From positions 1-64,000 of the forward strand of contig PHDA01000001.1 in NCBI GenBank assembly GCA_002842465.1: a stretch of 64,000 nt of DNA, given 5' to 3'. Below the pieces are notes generated by a model. It made no database searches, was not told the DNA's origin, and saw nothing but the letters and a program-made list of their open reading frames with translations. How positions within the stretch are numbered: the first letter of the stretch is position 1; each line of letters starts with the position of its first letter. Source of the DNA: Bacteroidetes bacterium HGW-Bacteroidetes-7 (GTDB taxonomy: Bacteria; Bacteroidota; Bacteroidia; Bacteroidales; UBA932). Below are positions 26,855-36,671 of the stretch, piece by piece. The translations under genes and the position numbers were made by a program.

Positions 26855-28342
26855 ATGAGCTTTGTGCAGCAACTCAGCATCAGAAAGCTAATCAGCTTTG
26901 TGGTGACTCCATTGGTAATCCTCTATATTCTTCTTTTTGTAGATGTGGTTCCCGAAAACCCGAAGGTGGGGTACACCCTGTGCGTTGCTATACTTATGGC
27001 TGTATGGTGGATAACGGAGGTTGTCCCTCTTGCAGTAACCTCACTAATTCCGGTAGCATTATTTCCTCTTTTTGGGATAATGGATGGACGCGCAGTTTCT
27101 GCCACCTATTTCAACGATGTTATTTTCCTTTTCATGGGAGGATTTATGGTAGCGCTTGCAATGGAAAAATGGGATCTGCACAAAAGAATTGCATTTAATA
27201 TTCTCTATTTTACCGGAACCAGCCCTGCACGCATTTTACTTGGCTTCATGATGGCATCTTTCTTTTTGTCGATGTGGATATCCAATACAGCTACGGTTAT
27301 GATGATGCTGCCAATTGCAATTGCAATTATCCGTCAGCTTGACAGCCTTATGAACAACCAAAGCTCCTCAAAGTTCTCAATCGGAATATTACTTGGCGTA
27401 GCATACAGCGCATCAACAGGAGGAATGGCCACATTGGTCGGCACACCTCCCAACCTCTCATTTGCCAGAATATTTCACATCTACTTCCCAGATGCCCCGG
27501 AAATTACCTTCTATAAGTGGATGCTTTTTGCAGTACCGGTATCCCTTATAATGCTCTTTGCAATCTGGGCATTTCTTTATGCAATTTTCCGTCCTAAAAA
27601 GGATGAGTGGAGAGATGTTGACAAGCACACATTCCTGAATCAGCTTAAAGAGATGGGGAAAACTACATACGAGCAAAAGGTGGTTTTTGTTGTCTTTTCT
27701 TTGCTTGCAATCTTATGGATAGGCAGGGCAGATATCGATTTCGGCATTTTTAAACTACCCGGATGGAGCAATTTTTTTCCAAACGCAACCTTTATTAATG
27801 ATGGAACAGTTGCAATTTTTATGGCATTGGTCCTATTTGTCATACCTTCAAAATCTGTTAAGGATGACAGAATCTTGGAGTGGAGTACTGCCTCGAAGCT
27901 CCCCTGGAATATTTTACTCCTGTTTGGCGGAGGATTTGCTTTGGCTACGGGTTTTAAAGAGAGTGGACTTTCGCTTTGGTTTGGCGGCCATTTGGCGGGA
28001 CTCGCATCACTCCACCCTATCTGGATTATCCTAATAATTTGTCTGGTAATAACCTTTCTTACAGAGCTCACATCAAATACTGCTACCACAGAGATGGTGC
28101 TTCCTATTCTGGCCGGTATAGCAATAACAACCGAAATGAACCCATTGCTCCTCATGATTCCCGCAACCCTATCGGCATCAATGGCGTTTATGCTTCCCGT
28201 AGCGACTCCTCCCAATGCAATCATATTTGGCACCGGTCGTATATCTGTAGGCATGATGGCAAAAACCGGCCTTGCAATAAACCTTTTTGGTGCAATCATA
28301 ATTACTCTTATGATGTACTTCTGGGGGAGTTTTGTGTTCTAA
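26855..28342 (+). CDS. SLC13/DASS-family anion or dicarboxylate symporter
   Basis: A 495-residue membrane transporter with about 11-12 segments. ATG 26855 is preferred over 26804, which lies in the end of the DUF5916 gene. The two signature motifs are SNTATVMMMLPIA (about 156) and SNTATTEMVLPIL (about 407), the repeated Ser-Asn-Thr substrate and sodium sites of the divalent-anion/sodium symporter family. Likely substrates are C4-dicarboxylates (succinate, malate) or sulfate; this cannot be decided. Its 3' end overlaps the convergent lipoprotein gene by four bases. Confidence 0.9.
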   Translation: MSFVQQLSIRKLISFVVTPLVILYILLFVDVVPENPKVGYTLCVAILMAVWWITEVVPLAVTSLIPVALFPLFGIMDGRAVSATYFNDVIFLFMGGFMVALAMEKWDLHKRIAFNILYFTGTSPARILLGFMMASFFLSMWISNTATVMMMLPIAIAIIRQLDSLMNNQSSSKFSIGILLGVAYSASTGGMATLVGTPPNLSFARIFHIYFPDAPEITFYKWMLFAVPVSLIMLFAIWAFLYAIFRPKKDEWRDVDKHTFLNQLKEMGKTTYEQKVVFVVFSLLAILWIGRADIDFGIFKLPGWSNFFPNATFINDGTVAIFMALVLFVIPSKSVKDDRILEWSTASKLPWNILLLFGGGFALATGFKESGLSLWFGGHLAGLASLHPIWIILIICLVITFLTELTSNTATTEMVLPILAGIAITTEMNPLLLMIPATLSASMAFMLPVATPPNAIIFGTGRISVGMMAKTGLAINLFGAIIITLMMYFWGSFVF

Positions 28343-29154
28343 CGGGAATACTTAGCGTGATGAATCACATTTGTGATATTCTCATTAGGTATATTTGTGA
28401 ATATTCTGTCTTGTGGATAAACACTCTCGGTACTTAATATAAGGTCGCTCTCAGTAAGGAGAAACTTATAGTTTTGCATATACTGGACTTGCCCGGCAGT
28501 GCTCTTTATGTTTAAGGATATTATGTCTAAATTGACACTCCAAGTTCCGCTGAAATTATCCAAAATATTGTTTAACGTCAACTTTCCCCTTACCTCTGTA
28601 GGAGACATAAACCTTAACTCCGAAAGTGGTACTCCCGCCAGACTCTCTTTTGAACCGTAGATAGTCAGAGTATTGCCCGTCTTAACCTCTTTAAGAGGAG
28701 CCTGAAGGTTAATTTTCAGATTCACAGGATTGGTACCGTACATAAAATTGAACTCTACCTGTAAATTGCCGTTGTTTATTGCCTCTTCTGAATTAAATAC
28801 AACGTCAAATTGTGAATTTTTGTAAATCAATCGTTTATTACCAAGAGATAAAATTATATCCTTATTGATTGCTATGTATGGCGAGGTGTTATCATAAAAT
28901 TTGTTAACGCAGTTTTGAACAGGAACATTATTTTCCAGAACCTCTCCCGACCACCCTTGGGGAGAATTCATATCCAGGAACGAAAAATCTTTTGTAGCAG
29001 TTACCGTTGTGTAGAAGTCTCTAACAGACCATGTCCCTTTAAGCTCATCAAACAAAGTATCATCCTTACTGCAACTACTAATCATTAAGGCAGGCGCTAA
29101 AATAATGACAAGAGACAGCAGTTTTATAAAATCTATTTTTCTTATAATCCTCAT
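28339..29154 (-). CDS. Lipoprotein, paralogue of the 29,199 gene
   Basis: A 271-residue lipoprotein with a signal peptide and lipobox (MISSC, Cys about 28). The mature part is a beta-rich domain containing the core TWSVRDFYTT near the start and DNFSGTWSVN near 200. The neighbouring protein at 29199 has the same architecture with matching landmarks, including the final IPNExIT(D/N)V...KY(S/K)R tail, so the two arose by tandem duplication. I do not recognise the family. The 3' end overlaps the SLC13 gene by four bases, tail to tail. Confidence 0.75.
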   Translation of the reverse strand: MRIIRKIDFIKLLSLVIILAPALMISSCSKDDTLFDELKGTWSVRDFYTTVTATKDFSFLDMNSPQGWSGEVLENNVPVQNCVNKFYDNTSPYIAINKDIILSLGNKRLIYKNSQFDVVFNSEEAINNGNLQVEFNFMYGTNPVNLKINLQAPLKEVKTGNTLTIYGSKESLAGVPLSELRFMSPTEVRGKLTLNNILDNFSGTWSVNLDIISLNIKSTAGQVQYMQNYKFLLTESDLILSTESVYPQDRIFTNIPNENITNVIHHAKYSR

Positions 29155-29198
29155 AATCGCAATATTGTTTGGTTATTAATAAAAGGTCTGTCCTAGCG

Positions 29199-29996
29199 TT
29201 ATTCATTCAAACCTGGTCTTTTGTACTTTGTCCAATGAACAACATCTGTTATGCATTCGTTGGGAATTGTATTCAAAATATTATAGTCGGGAGAAGCTCC
29301 TTTTGAACTTAAAAATAGTTCCCCTCCAATAATTTTGTAGTCTAAGGTATGTTTTACTTTAAAGTCAAACATATCCCCATTTATTTTAAATGTTAATCTG
29401 CCTGAATTCACCGACCATGTACCACTAAAATTATCCACAATATCGCCATGCAAAAGTGATCCGCTTACTTTTACTGCAGATCTGAAATTTAACTTAATCA
29501 ACGGTATCCCATTAGCGCCGTACGGACTTTCGGACAAAGTGAAATAATCTCCCTTTTTAACATTGTATTCAGGCGCTGAGAAATCAATCTTAAGGTTTAT
29601 CTGCTCCCCATCGTGTATAAATGAGCACTCTGCCAAAAGTGTTCCTCTGTAAACCTCATTGAAATTAACATCAATATCGTATGATTTGAATTTGTATATT
29701 ACTTTTTTCTGGCGTAAGGCAATATGCATGTCATTGCTGATCCTGATTCCTGAATATGAAAAGTCTCTGATGAGCGAAACATTATTATCAGCAGGTGCTC
29801 CATTTATCAACAACTCTCCCGGCCAATGGCTGGCATATGTATCTTTAAATGTAAAATCATTTGTTGCAGTAAAGGTAGTGTATGAATCATAGGATCTCCA
29901 TTCGCCACCAATATCATCCATCAGCATTGACTCTTTAATACAAGAGGTAAAAATGAGAGTAGCTAAAAAAAATGTAAAAACGTTTGATTTTTTCAT
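29199..29996 (-). CDS. Lipoprotein, paralogue of the 28,339 gene
   Basis: A 265-residue lipoprotein (signal peptide, lipobox FTSC). It aligns along its length with the downstream protein: YTTFTATNDFTFKD versus YTTVTATKDFSFLD, DNFSGTWSVN in both, and a shared terminal IPNE..T.V..TKYKR motif. It is the first gene of the pair; a 44-nt gap separates them. A perfect 8-bp palindrome with a 3-nt centre (30030-30048) is upstream and may be a regulatory site. Function unknown; the genes are probably surface-exposed. Confidence 0.75.
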   Translation of the reverse strand: MKKSNVFTFFLATLIFTSCIKESMLMDDIGGEWRSYDSYTTFTATNDFTFKDTYASHWPGELLINGAPADNNVSLIRDFSYSGIRISNDMHIALRQKKVIYKFKSYDIDVNFNEVYRGTLLAECSFIHDGEQINLKIDFSAPEYNVKKGDYFTLSESPYGANGIPLIKLNFRSAVKVSGSLLHGDIVDNFSGTWSVNSGRLTFKINGDMFDFKVKHTLDYKIIGGELFLSSKGASPDYNILNTIPNECITDVVHWTKYKRPGLNE

Positions 29997-30029
29997 GCCT
30001 AAAATTTTAATGATTAATAATGAGAGGCT

Positions 30030-30048
30030 TAAATACGAGACGTATTTA
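30030..30048 (-). promoter_or_regulatory. Palindrome upstream of the lipoprotein pair
   Basis: TAAATACG-AGA-CGTATTTA is a perfect 8+8 bp palindrome 34 nt upstream of the ATG at 29996, in the region where a promoter is expected on the minus strand. It could be a repressor operator; no bound factor is known. Confidence 0.4.
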
Positions 30049-30102
30049 CATTATAGATGCAAAAAAGTGAATTTTCGTTGCATGAGTTTGTGAACAAAAT
30101 GT

Positions 30103-32568
30103 CTAGAAGTCAACCCTTACCGAAAAAATTGGAACAAGTCCAACGCTGTATGAGTCGCGTGTTAAAATTTTACCCTGGCTGTATGAGAAGCGGCGTCTTA
30201 TGACATTGTGTTTGTCTGTCAGGTTTTGAACTTCGACAAGAAATGTCCATGAACTCTGTTTACTGTTAAGTCTGTAGCTCACACCAAGGTCAATTCTTGA
30301 ATAGTCCGGTAATTGTTTACCATATGTTCGAAGAACATCGTAAACGACTCTTCTTCTTGATAAAGAAAGTTCTGTATTAACAGGAGTATATCTGAATCCC
30401 CCTCTGTTAAGGGCCCTGATATTGAATCCTAGAATATTCCTGCCATCTCTCCCTGTTTTAAACTCCCTGCCTGCTGTAAACATGAAAATTCTTCTGTTAT
30501 TAAAGTATGTGTTGTAGGTTCTCCCGTCCGGAGCTTTATACCTGGAATCAAATAGGGATGCGCTTGCAAGGAAATAGGAGTTTCTGAAGAACTCTTTTTC
30601 AAGGGAGAATTCAATTCCTGTATTTCTGCCTTTTCCACTGTTCACAAGTTTTACATCCGGAAGTCCGTATGCAGCGTTTAGTATTGAGTATTTACTTACA
30701 TTGCCTTCAGCAATAGGCACTTTGTATAGGTGTTGATGATAAACTTCCGCAGTAGCTTTAAGTGAATGGGTTAGACTGCCGGATACTCCAAAAGTGATGT
30801 GTGCTGCCCTTGTGGCTTTTAGCTTATCATTTGCAACCTCTCTCTTTTGAGGAGTTATTCTGACTCTGTAATTATAAATTGAAAGCGGTTCGAGGCGTGA
30901 GTGAAGGCCCACTCCCATGTTCATTGTCCAATCGCCTCCAATTGATAACTTCATGCCGGCCCTTGGTTCTGCGACAAACTCTCCTGTAATCCCTGAGTGA
31001 AATAAGTGCATTCCTGCCACCATCTCAATTCTCTCTGATGGCCTGTATTTCCACTGCATAAAGTAGCTGTTGTACCAACCTCTATCCTTTCCGTCAATAA
31101 GAGTGTCATAAACACCCTGAGAAACAAACCTTTTGGCAAACATATCTCCATTTACAATGTTTGTGCTCATACCCACCTTAAATGTATTGGAGGGAGATAT
31201 TTTATGGTTTAGGGTAACCGAGGCCCTTACAGCCGGGTAAGAGAAGCTTTCCGAATAATTATGTCTCTTATTCAAAAGAGTGTCAACAACATAATTGTCT
31301 GAGTTGTTCTTTTGCCAGGTTAAACCGATTGTAGTTCTGATAAAGGTTTTTTCGTCAGGCAATGTTAATGTATGCTTGACTCCTGCAACGGCAAAAAACT
31401 GCTTATCAAGAAACTCGTCATTATCGGCACCAATTTTTATTGAATCGGCATTATCCGATGCCATATCTCCCACTTTACTGGCCCCTCCTGCAGTAAAAAA
31501 TTCAAAATTGCCGGCCTTTCCGGAAGAATACGAGACTTTTGAGCCCCAATCGAAAGAGGTTGGAATTATACTCACATCATCGCTATCAATTATTCCATAG
31601 CGGCTGAGAAAGTTAAAATTTGCATACCTCAGATTTGCAAACCACGATCCTGCTTTGTTTGCTGGTAACGGACCTTCGGCAGAGACCTCGGCTCCCACGA
31701 CTCCAACGCCAAATGAATACTCCCCTTTTGTAGGGTTTCCGTTTCGAAGAGAAAGATCCATTACACCTGAAGTTGCGTTCCCAAACTCAGAAGGAAAGGC
31801 TCCGGTATAGAACTCAAATCCAGATAAAATATTTGTAGTTATTGCCGAATACGCACCTCCTGAAGCTCCCTCACCGGCGGCCAAGTGGTTTGGGTTCGGA
31901 ATCTCAATACCCTCCAGCCTCCAAAGTAAACCCTTTGGAGAGTTCCCCCTGACAATTATTTGATTATTATCATCTTCATTTCCTGCAGAAACACCCGGAA
32001 GAGAGGTTACCATTTTTAACGGGTCGTAATAGCCCGAAGCAAAACGTGATGCATCCTGACTTCTTAATCTTCTTGCGCTTACCATCGCCATTGTATTTCT
32101 GTTCTTTCCTCTGTCTGTAATTACGGTAACACCATCCAGAACCCTTGTGCTCTCTGTCATGGGAATTGTTATAAAAACCTCTTTACCGCTGCCCACAAGA
32201 ATGTCTCCAAATAGCTCACTGTTGTATTCGGAATGTTCAACTTTAATAGTGTACCTTCCTGGAAGCAACTCAAATCTAAAACTACCTGCAGAATCACTTA
32301 TTACATATGATTCAAAAGCAGGGGACGTCGTACTTACACTCACGTGAGCTCCCTGTAGCGATGCACGGCTCTCTACATCAATAAGCTTTCCATAAAGAAC
32401 TCCTTTTACACTTTGATTGTTCTGCAGAGTGTTGCTGTCGTGATTCACTGTGGTTAATAGAGAAGGCTTTTCCATATTAGTTGAACGAAAAAATGCTCTG
32501 CACGGGATTGTTATTGTGAATGCCCCGAACAGAACACATATTGCAGCTTTTGTGAAAAATGCCATCAA
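30103..32568 (-). CDS. TonB-dependent receptor with N-terminal carboxypeptidase-regulatory-like domain
   Basis: An 821-residue outer-membrane receptor. After a signal peptide comes a carboxypeptidase-regulatory-like domain (GVLYGKLIDVESRASLQGA at about 56, DSAGSFRFELLPGRYTIKV), then the plug (SLPGVSAGNEDDNNQIIVRG, about 190-210) and a large beta-barrel ending in a C-terminal aromatic strand. It imports a nutrient or siderophore using energy from TonB. No SusD-type partner is next to it, so it is not a typical polysaccharide locus. No good promoter is seen in the 150-nt gap to tRNA-Pro. Confidence 0.92.
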   Translation of the reverse strand: MMAFFTKAAICVLFGAFTITIPCRAFFRSTNMEKPSLLTTVNHDSNTLQNNQSVKGVLYGKLIDVESRASLQGAHVSVSTTSPAFESYVISDSAGSFRFELLPGRYTIKVEHSEYNSELFGDILVGSGKEVFITIPMTESTRVLDGVTVITDRGKNRNTMAMVSARRLRSQDASRFASGYYDPLKMVTSLPGVSAGNEDDNNQIIVRGNSPKGLLWRLEGIEIPNPNHLAAGEGASGGAYSAITTNILSGFEFYTGAFPSEFGNATSGVMDLSLRNGNPTKGEYSFGVGVVGAEVSAEGPLPANKAGSWFANLRYANFNFLSRYGIIDSDDVSIIPTSFDWGSKVSYSSGKAGNFEFFTAGGASKVGDMASDNADSIKIGADNDEFLDKQFFAVAGVKHTLTLPDEKTFIRTTIGLTWQKNNSDNYVVDTLLNKRHNYSESFSYPAVRASVTLNHKISPSNTFKVGMSTNIVNGDMFAKRFVSQGVYDTLIDGKDRGWYNSYFMQWKYRPSERIEMVAGMHLFHSGITGEFVAEPRAGMKLSIGGDWTMNMGVGLHSRLEPLSIYNYRVRITPQKREVANDKLKATRAAHITFGVSGSLTHSLKATAEVYHQHLYKVPIAEGNVSKYSILNAAYGLPDVKLVNSGKGRNTGIEFSLEKEFFRNSYFLASASLFDSRYKAPDGRTYNTYFNNRRIFMFTAGREFKTGRDGRNILGFNIRALNRGGFRYTPVNTELSLSRRRVVYDVLRTYGKQLPDYSRIDLGVSYRLNSKQSSWTFLVEVQNLTDKHNVIRRRFSYSQGKILTRDSYSVGLVPIFSVRVDF

Positions 32569-32652
32569 AACGTTTATTTATGTGAAGTTAATACAAATTC
32601 TCTCCAGTCTGTTTGTGATAAGTATCCTTTTATTAGTAAAATAAAAAATTAT

Positions 32653-32684
32653 TTTGCAGATTGTGAAAAAGAGATATATCTTTG
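32653..32684 (+). promoter_or_regulatory. Bacteroidetes-type promoter before tRNA-Pro
   Basis: TTTG (32653-32656), 20 nt, TATCTTTG (32677-32684), ending 36 nt before the tRNA 5' end. It matches the consensus exactly. Confidence 0.75.
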
Positions 32685-32720
32685 CACTCCCATTTCAATG
32701 GGGAAGTTCTTTTTAAAATT

Positions 32721-32794
32721 CGGGGTGTGGCGCAGTTGGCTAGCGCACCTGCTTTGGGAGCAGGGGGTCCTCCGTTCGAGTCGGAGTACCCCGA
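32721..32794 (+). tRNA. tRNA-Pro (anticodon TGG)
   Basis: A 74-nt cloverleaf. The acceptor CGGGGTG (32721-32727) pairs with TACCCCG (32787-32793) including one G-U pair; discriminator A at 32794. The anticodon stem is CCTGC/GCAGG with loop TTTGGGA, anticodon TGG at 32755-32757, reading proline codons. The T-arm is CTCCG-TTCGAGT-CGGAG. The CCA end is not encoded. Confidence 0.95.
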
Positions 32795-32797
32795 CAC

Positions 32798-32843
32798 AAA
32801 AGCTTGACAATCATTTGCAAATGCAGATTGTCAAGCTTTTTTT
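32798..32843 (+). terminator. Rho-independent terminator after tRNA-Pro
   Basis: A perfect 15-bp stem: 32798-32812 and 32826-32840, with a 13-nt loop, ending in a T run. It begins four bases after the tRNA, so it both ends transcription and probably defines the 3' precursor. Confidence 0.9.
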
Positions 32844-33016
32844 GTGCACACAATTTTTCTCCGCGCCCAAACCCTCTGAATTTGTTGCCTCAGATGCTTT
32901 TGGCTTTTAAATTATTACTACTTCAAAAAAGCTGAATTTGTAAGCTACTCGTGTGTTTCACTAAAATATTTTCATATCTTTATCCGCCTATTTCTTACTA
33001 ATCGCTAACATTTTTT

Positions 33017-33760
33017 ATGACTCGGTACCTGCCTTTTATTTTTATTTCAGTTTTGCTACTCGTACCGGCCTCACTTTTTGCACAAAATGAAGAGGTTAAA
33101 CAGCCCGCGAAAAAAGAACAGGCAGAAAACGTTAAAGAGCCTGCAAAGGTTGAATTCGCAGCAAACGCCCAATTGGTAAGTCGTTACTTGTGGAGAGGTC
33201 AGGATTACGGTCACGCACCGTCATTTCAGCCGGGAGTAGAATTATCATGGAGAGGTTTTGCATTTGGAGCGTGGAGTGCGTTAAGAATTGCGGGAGACGG
33301 AGAGCCGGAACTTGACTTTTATATCTCAAAAGATTTAGGAAAATTTACATTTGCTGTATGGGATTACTGGTCTTATGATAAGGCGCTTAGAACACAATAT
33401 TTCGATTACAATTCCGCTACAACCTCTCATATGTTTGAAGGACAGGTTATCTATTCAACCGGCGAAAGAAATCAATTTAACCTGTTGCTGAGTTCTCTGT
33501 TTTTCGGAGCAGATCCAACCAAAAGCCTGTATGGAGAGGTTGAGTATGTTAGAGAGTTTGGAAAAAATGAAATTGCACTTGTAGCAGGGTATCAGTTTAA
33601 GGGTGAATATTATGCTCCGCACAACGGGTTTGTAAATATTGGCTGCTCTTACTTAAGGTATCTGTGGGATTTTGGGAAGTATTCGACCTTTGTCTCGTTT
33701 TCCCTCACAGCTAATCCTGCACTAAAGAAGACTTTTTTGACCGTGGCGGTGGGGTTTTAA
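33017..33760 (+). CDS. TorF-like outer-membrane beta-barrel protein
   Basis: A 247-residue exported protein with a signal peptide (cleavage after SLFA-Q) and an N-terminal Lys/Glu/Pro-rich linker (residues 24-47). From residue 48 the pattern AANAQLVSRYLWRGQDYGHAP, then alternating hydrophobic/aromatic strands, resembles the TorF family of putative porins. The final VAVGF aromatic end fits Bam recognition. Function unknown. A weaker -7-like box (TATCTTTA at 32975-32982) is upstream. Confidence 0.65.
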   Translation: MTRYLPFIFISVLLLVPASLFAQNEEVKQPAKKEQAENVKEPAKVEFAANAQLVSRYLWRGQDYGHAPSFQPGVELSWRGFAFGAWSALRIAGDGEPELDFYISKDLGKFTFAVWDYWSYDKALRTQYFDYNSATTSHMFEGQVIYSTGERNQFNLLLSSLFFGADPTKSLYGEVEYVREFGKNEIALVAGYQFKGEYYAPHNGFVNIGCSYLRYLWDFGKYSTFVSFSLTANPALKKTFLTVAVGF

Positions 33761-33803
33761 TTGAATTTTACGATTTTGCACATATAGAAGGATATTGGAT
33801 AAT

Positions 33804-35483
33804 ATGAAAGAAAGTCCCGGAATAAACAACAGACTATTTTTAATGATTGCATATACAGGGGCGATTTTTATGCTGCTCTTTACAACCCTGCTTACTTTGC
33901 AAAAAAGGCAGTCTAAAATGATTCACGAAGAATCAGACGAGCAATTTCACCGAGAAATTACATCAATCATTAACCTTAACAGCAAGGGCCAGCAACAAAT
34001 GGTCTTTGACTATACCTACTGGGATGAGTTTAACGAGGTTATGTCTAAAGGAGGGAATTCAATATGGTTTGATCATAATATCTCAACCATACTTACCTCT
34101 TATGACTATGATTATGTAGCTGTATATAGTGATGCAAACGAGTTATTGTATGAGCGCAGCTCTGAAGATTATCACTTAAGCGAGGTAATCCCCGAAGGGG
34201 CTTTGGAGTTATTGGATAAAAAGAGGCTTTTAAACTTCTTCATTGAAACCATTGAAGGATATATGGAGATTGCATCTGCTTCAATTCACCCCACTTTTGA
34301 CCAGAATAGAACCCAGACAGAACCCTCTGGCTATATATTTATTGGAAAACTTTGGGATGAAAAAATGGTCCAATACCTATCAAACTTTACCTCTTCCCAA
34401 ATAACGATTGGTAAGGGAATACCTCACGATGATCATAAAGATTACATTCTTCACAGCCATATTATCTTTCCCGGATATGAAGGCACTAATATTGGCGGAG
34501 CACATTTTTTAAGAGAGAATCCTGTATTTAAGCTTTACTACAGCAGTTCGGTTTATATGATGGGTGTTCTTTTGTTGTCGCTTGTTTTTGTTTGGATTAC
34601 AATCAGGTACTCAACCCGTCTTTGGGTAATAAAACCACTGAAACATGTTGAGAACATACTTAAAAGAGAGAGTTCTAACGACATTATTATGCTAAAAAAG
34701 GCTCCCGGAGAGTTTGCCCAGATAGCGACCCTTTTTGAAAACTATAAAAAGCAGGAGGAGGAGCTTAAGCAGGCAAAAGAGTTGGCAGAGCAGGCAGACA
34801 CACTTAAAACCAGATTCCTTGCAAATATAAGCCACGAAACGAGAACCCCCATGAACAGCATTATGGGATTCTCTGAACTTTTGAACGATCCTGATCTTAC
34901 TCATGACCAAAGGATGCAATATGTTGGAATAATTCACTCTAACAGTCTGAAAATGATGGAGCTTTTAGGCGACCTTATGAATGTATCCAAGCTTCAGTCA
35001 GGACAGGAAATGGTTCATGAAACTCCATTTTCTCTAAAAGAGATGATGGTAAACATCCACACAAACCATAACTATAAGGCATCGGGCAAAGGGCTCCTAT
35101 TGGTTAACAAAAATCAGGATTCGACAGATGATATCATTCTCTACACTGACCGTGAAAAAGTATGTCAGATAATTGACAACCTTATAAATAATGCCATCAA
35201 ATACTCTCCGGAGGGTACTATCGAATACGGTTTTGAGAAGACTAAAACATATATCAGGTTTTATGTAAAGGACCAGGGGATTGGCATTCCTGCAGAGTTA
35301 CATGAGAGAATTTTTGAATATTTCATTCAAGGAGAAACCTCTCTAAATAAAAATTATAGCGGAGTGGGTCTGGGTCTTGCAATAGCAAAGGCAAACGTAA
35401 AACTATTAGGAGGAGACATTAAAGTGGAGAGCGAACCGGGTAAAGGATCCTGCTTTAGTTTTACAATTCCACATAAATTCTAA
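33804..35483 (+). CDS. CHASE4-domain sensor histidine kinase
   Basis: A 559-residue membrane kinase. ATG 33804 is preferred over the TTG at 33795. A first membrane segment (about 13-30) is followed by a CHASE4-type extracellular sensor ([14 protein letters not shown], then [19 protein letters not shown]), a second membrane segment at about 245-270, a coiled-coil linker, and the HisKA domain with phosphorylatable H344 in [11 protein letters not shown]. The ATPase part has [10 protein letters not shown] (N box), KDQGIGIP (G1) and [10 protein letters not shown] (G2). No response regulator is adjacent, so it is an orphan kinase. It ends 20 nt before asnA. Confidence 0.92.
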   Translation: MKESPGINNRLFLMIAYTGAIFMLLFTTLLTLQKRQSKMIHEESDEQFHREITSIINLNSKGQQQMVFDYTYWDEFNEVMSKGGNSIWFDHNISTILTSYDYDYVAVYSDANELLYERSSEDYHLSEVIPEGALELLDKKRLLNFFIETIEGYMEIASASIHPTFDQNRTQTEPSGYIFIGKLWDEKMVQYLSNFTSSQITIGKGIPHDDHKDYILHSHIIFPGYEGTNIGGAHFLRENPVFKLYYSSSVYMMGVLLLSLVFVWITIRYSTRLWVIKPLKHVENILKRESSNDIIMLKKAPGEFAQIATLFENYKKQEEELKQAKELAEQADTLKTRFLANISHETRTPMNSIMGFSELLNDPDLTHDQRMQYVGIIHSNSLKMMELLGDLMNVSKLQSGQEMVHETPFSLKEMMVNIHTNHNYKASGKGLLLVNKNQDSTDDIILYTDREKVCQIIDNLINNAIKYSPEGTIEYGFEKTKTYIRFYVKDQGIGIPAELHERIFEYFIQGETSLNKNYSGVGLGLAIAKANVKLLGGDIKVESEPGKGSCFSFTIPHKF

Positions 35484-35503
35484 CCCAAAATATATTTGTA
35501 CCA

Positions 35504-36541
35504 ATGTCAGTATTAATTCCAAAAGGATATAGAAATATCCTTGAAAACGTAGAGAATACCCAAAAGGGTATTAAGCTGGTTAAGGACATGTTCCAGAGCA
35601 ACCTGTCCGCACAGCTGGTTCTTCTCAGAGTCACTGCACCTATAATGGTGCTAAAAGGGACCGGTATCAATGACGATCTTAACGGAGTAGAGAGGCCAGT
35701 AACCTTTCCTGTTAAAGATCTTAATGAGTCACCTGCAGAGGTAGTTCAGTCGCTTGCTAAATGGAAGAGAGTGAAACTTTCGGAGATGAAGATGAATCAT
35801 AATCGTGGAATTTATACAGACATGAATGCAATCCGCCCCGATGAGGTAATGGATAATATTCACTCGATTTATGTCGATCAGTGGGACTGGGAAAAGGTTA
35901 TAAGCAAAGAGAATAGAAACCTGTCCTTCCTAAGAAGCACTGTTAGAAGAATTTACGAAGCAATCAGGGTAACTGAAAACAGAATATATGTAGAGTATCC
36001 ACAGATAGTACCATCACTGCCGGAAGATCTATTCTTCATACACGCGCAGGAGCTGCTTGAGATGTATCCGGGCCTGACTCCAAAAGAGCGCGAGAATGAG
36101 ATTACAAAGAAACATAAGGCTGTTTTTGTAATAGGGATAGGACACGACCTTACAGATGGCAACCCTCACGACGGCAGAGCTGCAGACTACGACGACTGGA
36201 GCACCAAAAATGAAGATGGATATTATGGCCTTAATGGCGACCTTTTGCTATGGAATCCTGTTTTGCAAAGCTCATTTGAGATATCGAGCATGGGAATACG
36301 GGTAGATGAGATGGCAATGGAAAAGCAGCTGAAAATCCGCAATCAGGAGTGGAAAAAAGAGATGATGTTCCATAAAGAGTTACTAGCCGGCAATCTCCCC
36401 TATACAATCGGTGGAGGTATCGGGCAATCAAGGCTTTGTATGTTTCTTTTACGAAAATGCCATATTGGCGAAATCCAATGCAGCATCTGGACAGATGAGA
36501 TAAAAAATGAGTGTAAAAAAGCGGGCATTGAACTAATGTAA
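35504..36541 (+). CDS. asnA: Aspartate-ammonia ligase AsnA
   Basis: A 345-residue class II synthetase-like enzyme that makes asparagine from aspartate, ammonia and ATP. The N-terminus IPKGYRNILENVENTQKGIK and the interior VTAPIMVLKGTGINDDLNG, VYVDQWDWE-type segment (IYVDQWDWEKVI) and GGGIGQSRLCMFLL are characteristic of AsnA. The length is normal. A TATATTTG box 6 nt before the ATG would give an almost leaderless transcript if used; otherwise it is read from the kinase gene. Confidence 0.96.
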   Translation: MSVLIPKGYRNILENVENTQKGIKLVKDMFQSNLSAQLVLLRVTAPIMVLKGTGINDDLNGVERPVTFPVKDLNESPAEVVQSLAKWKRVKLSEMKMNHNRGIYTDMNAIRPDEVMDNIHSIYVDQWDWEKVISKENRNLSFLRSTVRRIYEAIRVTENRIYVEYPQIVPSLPEDLFFIHAQELLEMYPGLTPKERENEITKKHKAVFVIGIGHDLTDGNPHDGRAADYDDWSTKNEDGYYGLNGDLLLWNPVLQSSFEISSMGIRVDEMAMEKQLKIRNQEWKKEMMFHKELLAGNLPYTIGGGIGQSRLCMFLLRKCHIGEIQCSIWTDEIKNECKKAGIELM

Positions 36542-36621
36542 CTGCGTTCTCCAGGATTTTACTTATCACCATATCGTAAAGTTGCCCGAGAATTTGACAC
36601 ATTGCAACTAAGAAAGGAAGA

Positions 36622-36656
36622 GGGTTAACTAATTTTACTCATAATTTAGTTAACCC
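36622..36656. terminator. Perfect hairpin between asnA and a lipoprotein gene
   Basis: GGGTTAACTAA (36622-36632) and TTAGTTAACCC (36646-36656) are a perfect 11-bp inverted repeat with a 13-nt loop. There is no T run after it, so it may be a regulatory palindrome rather than a classical terminator. It sits 16 nt before the next start codon. Confidence 0.45.
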
Positions 36657-36671
36657 TTAATATTTACTGCC

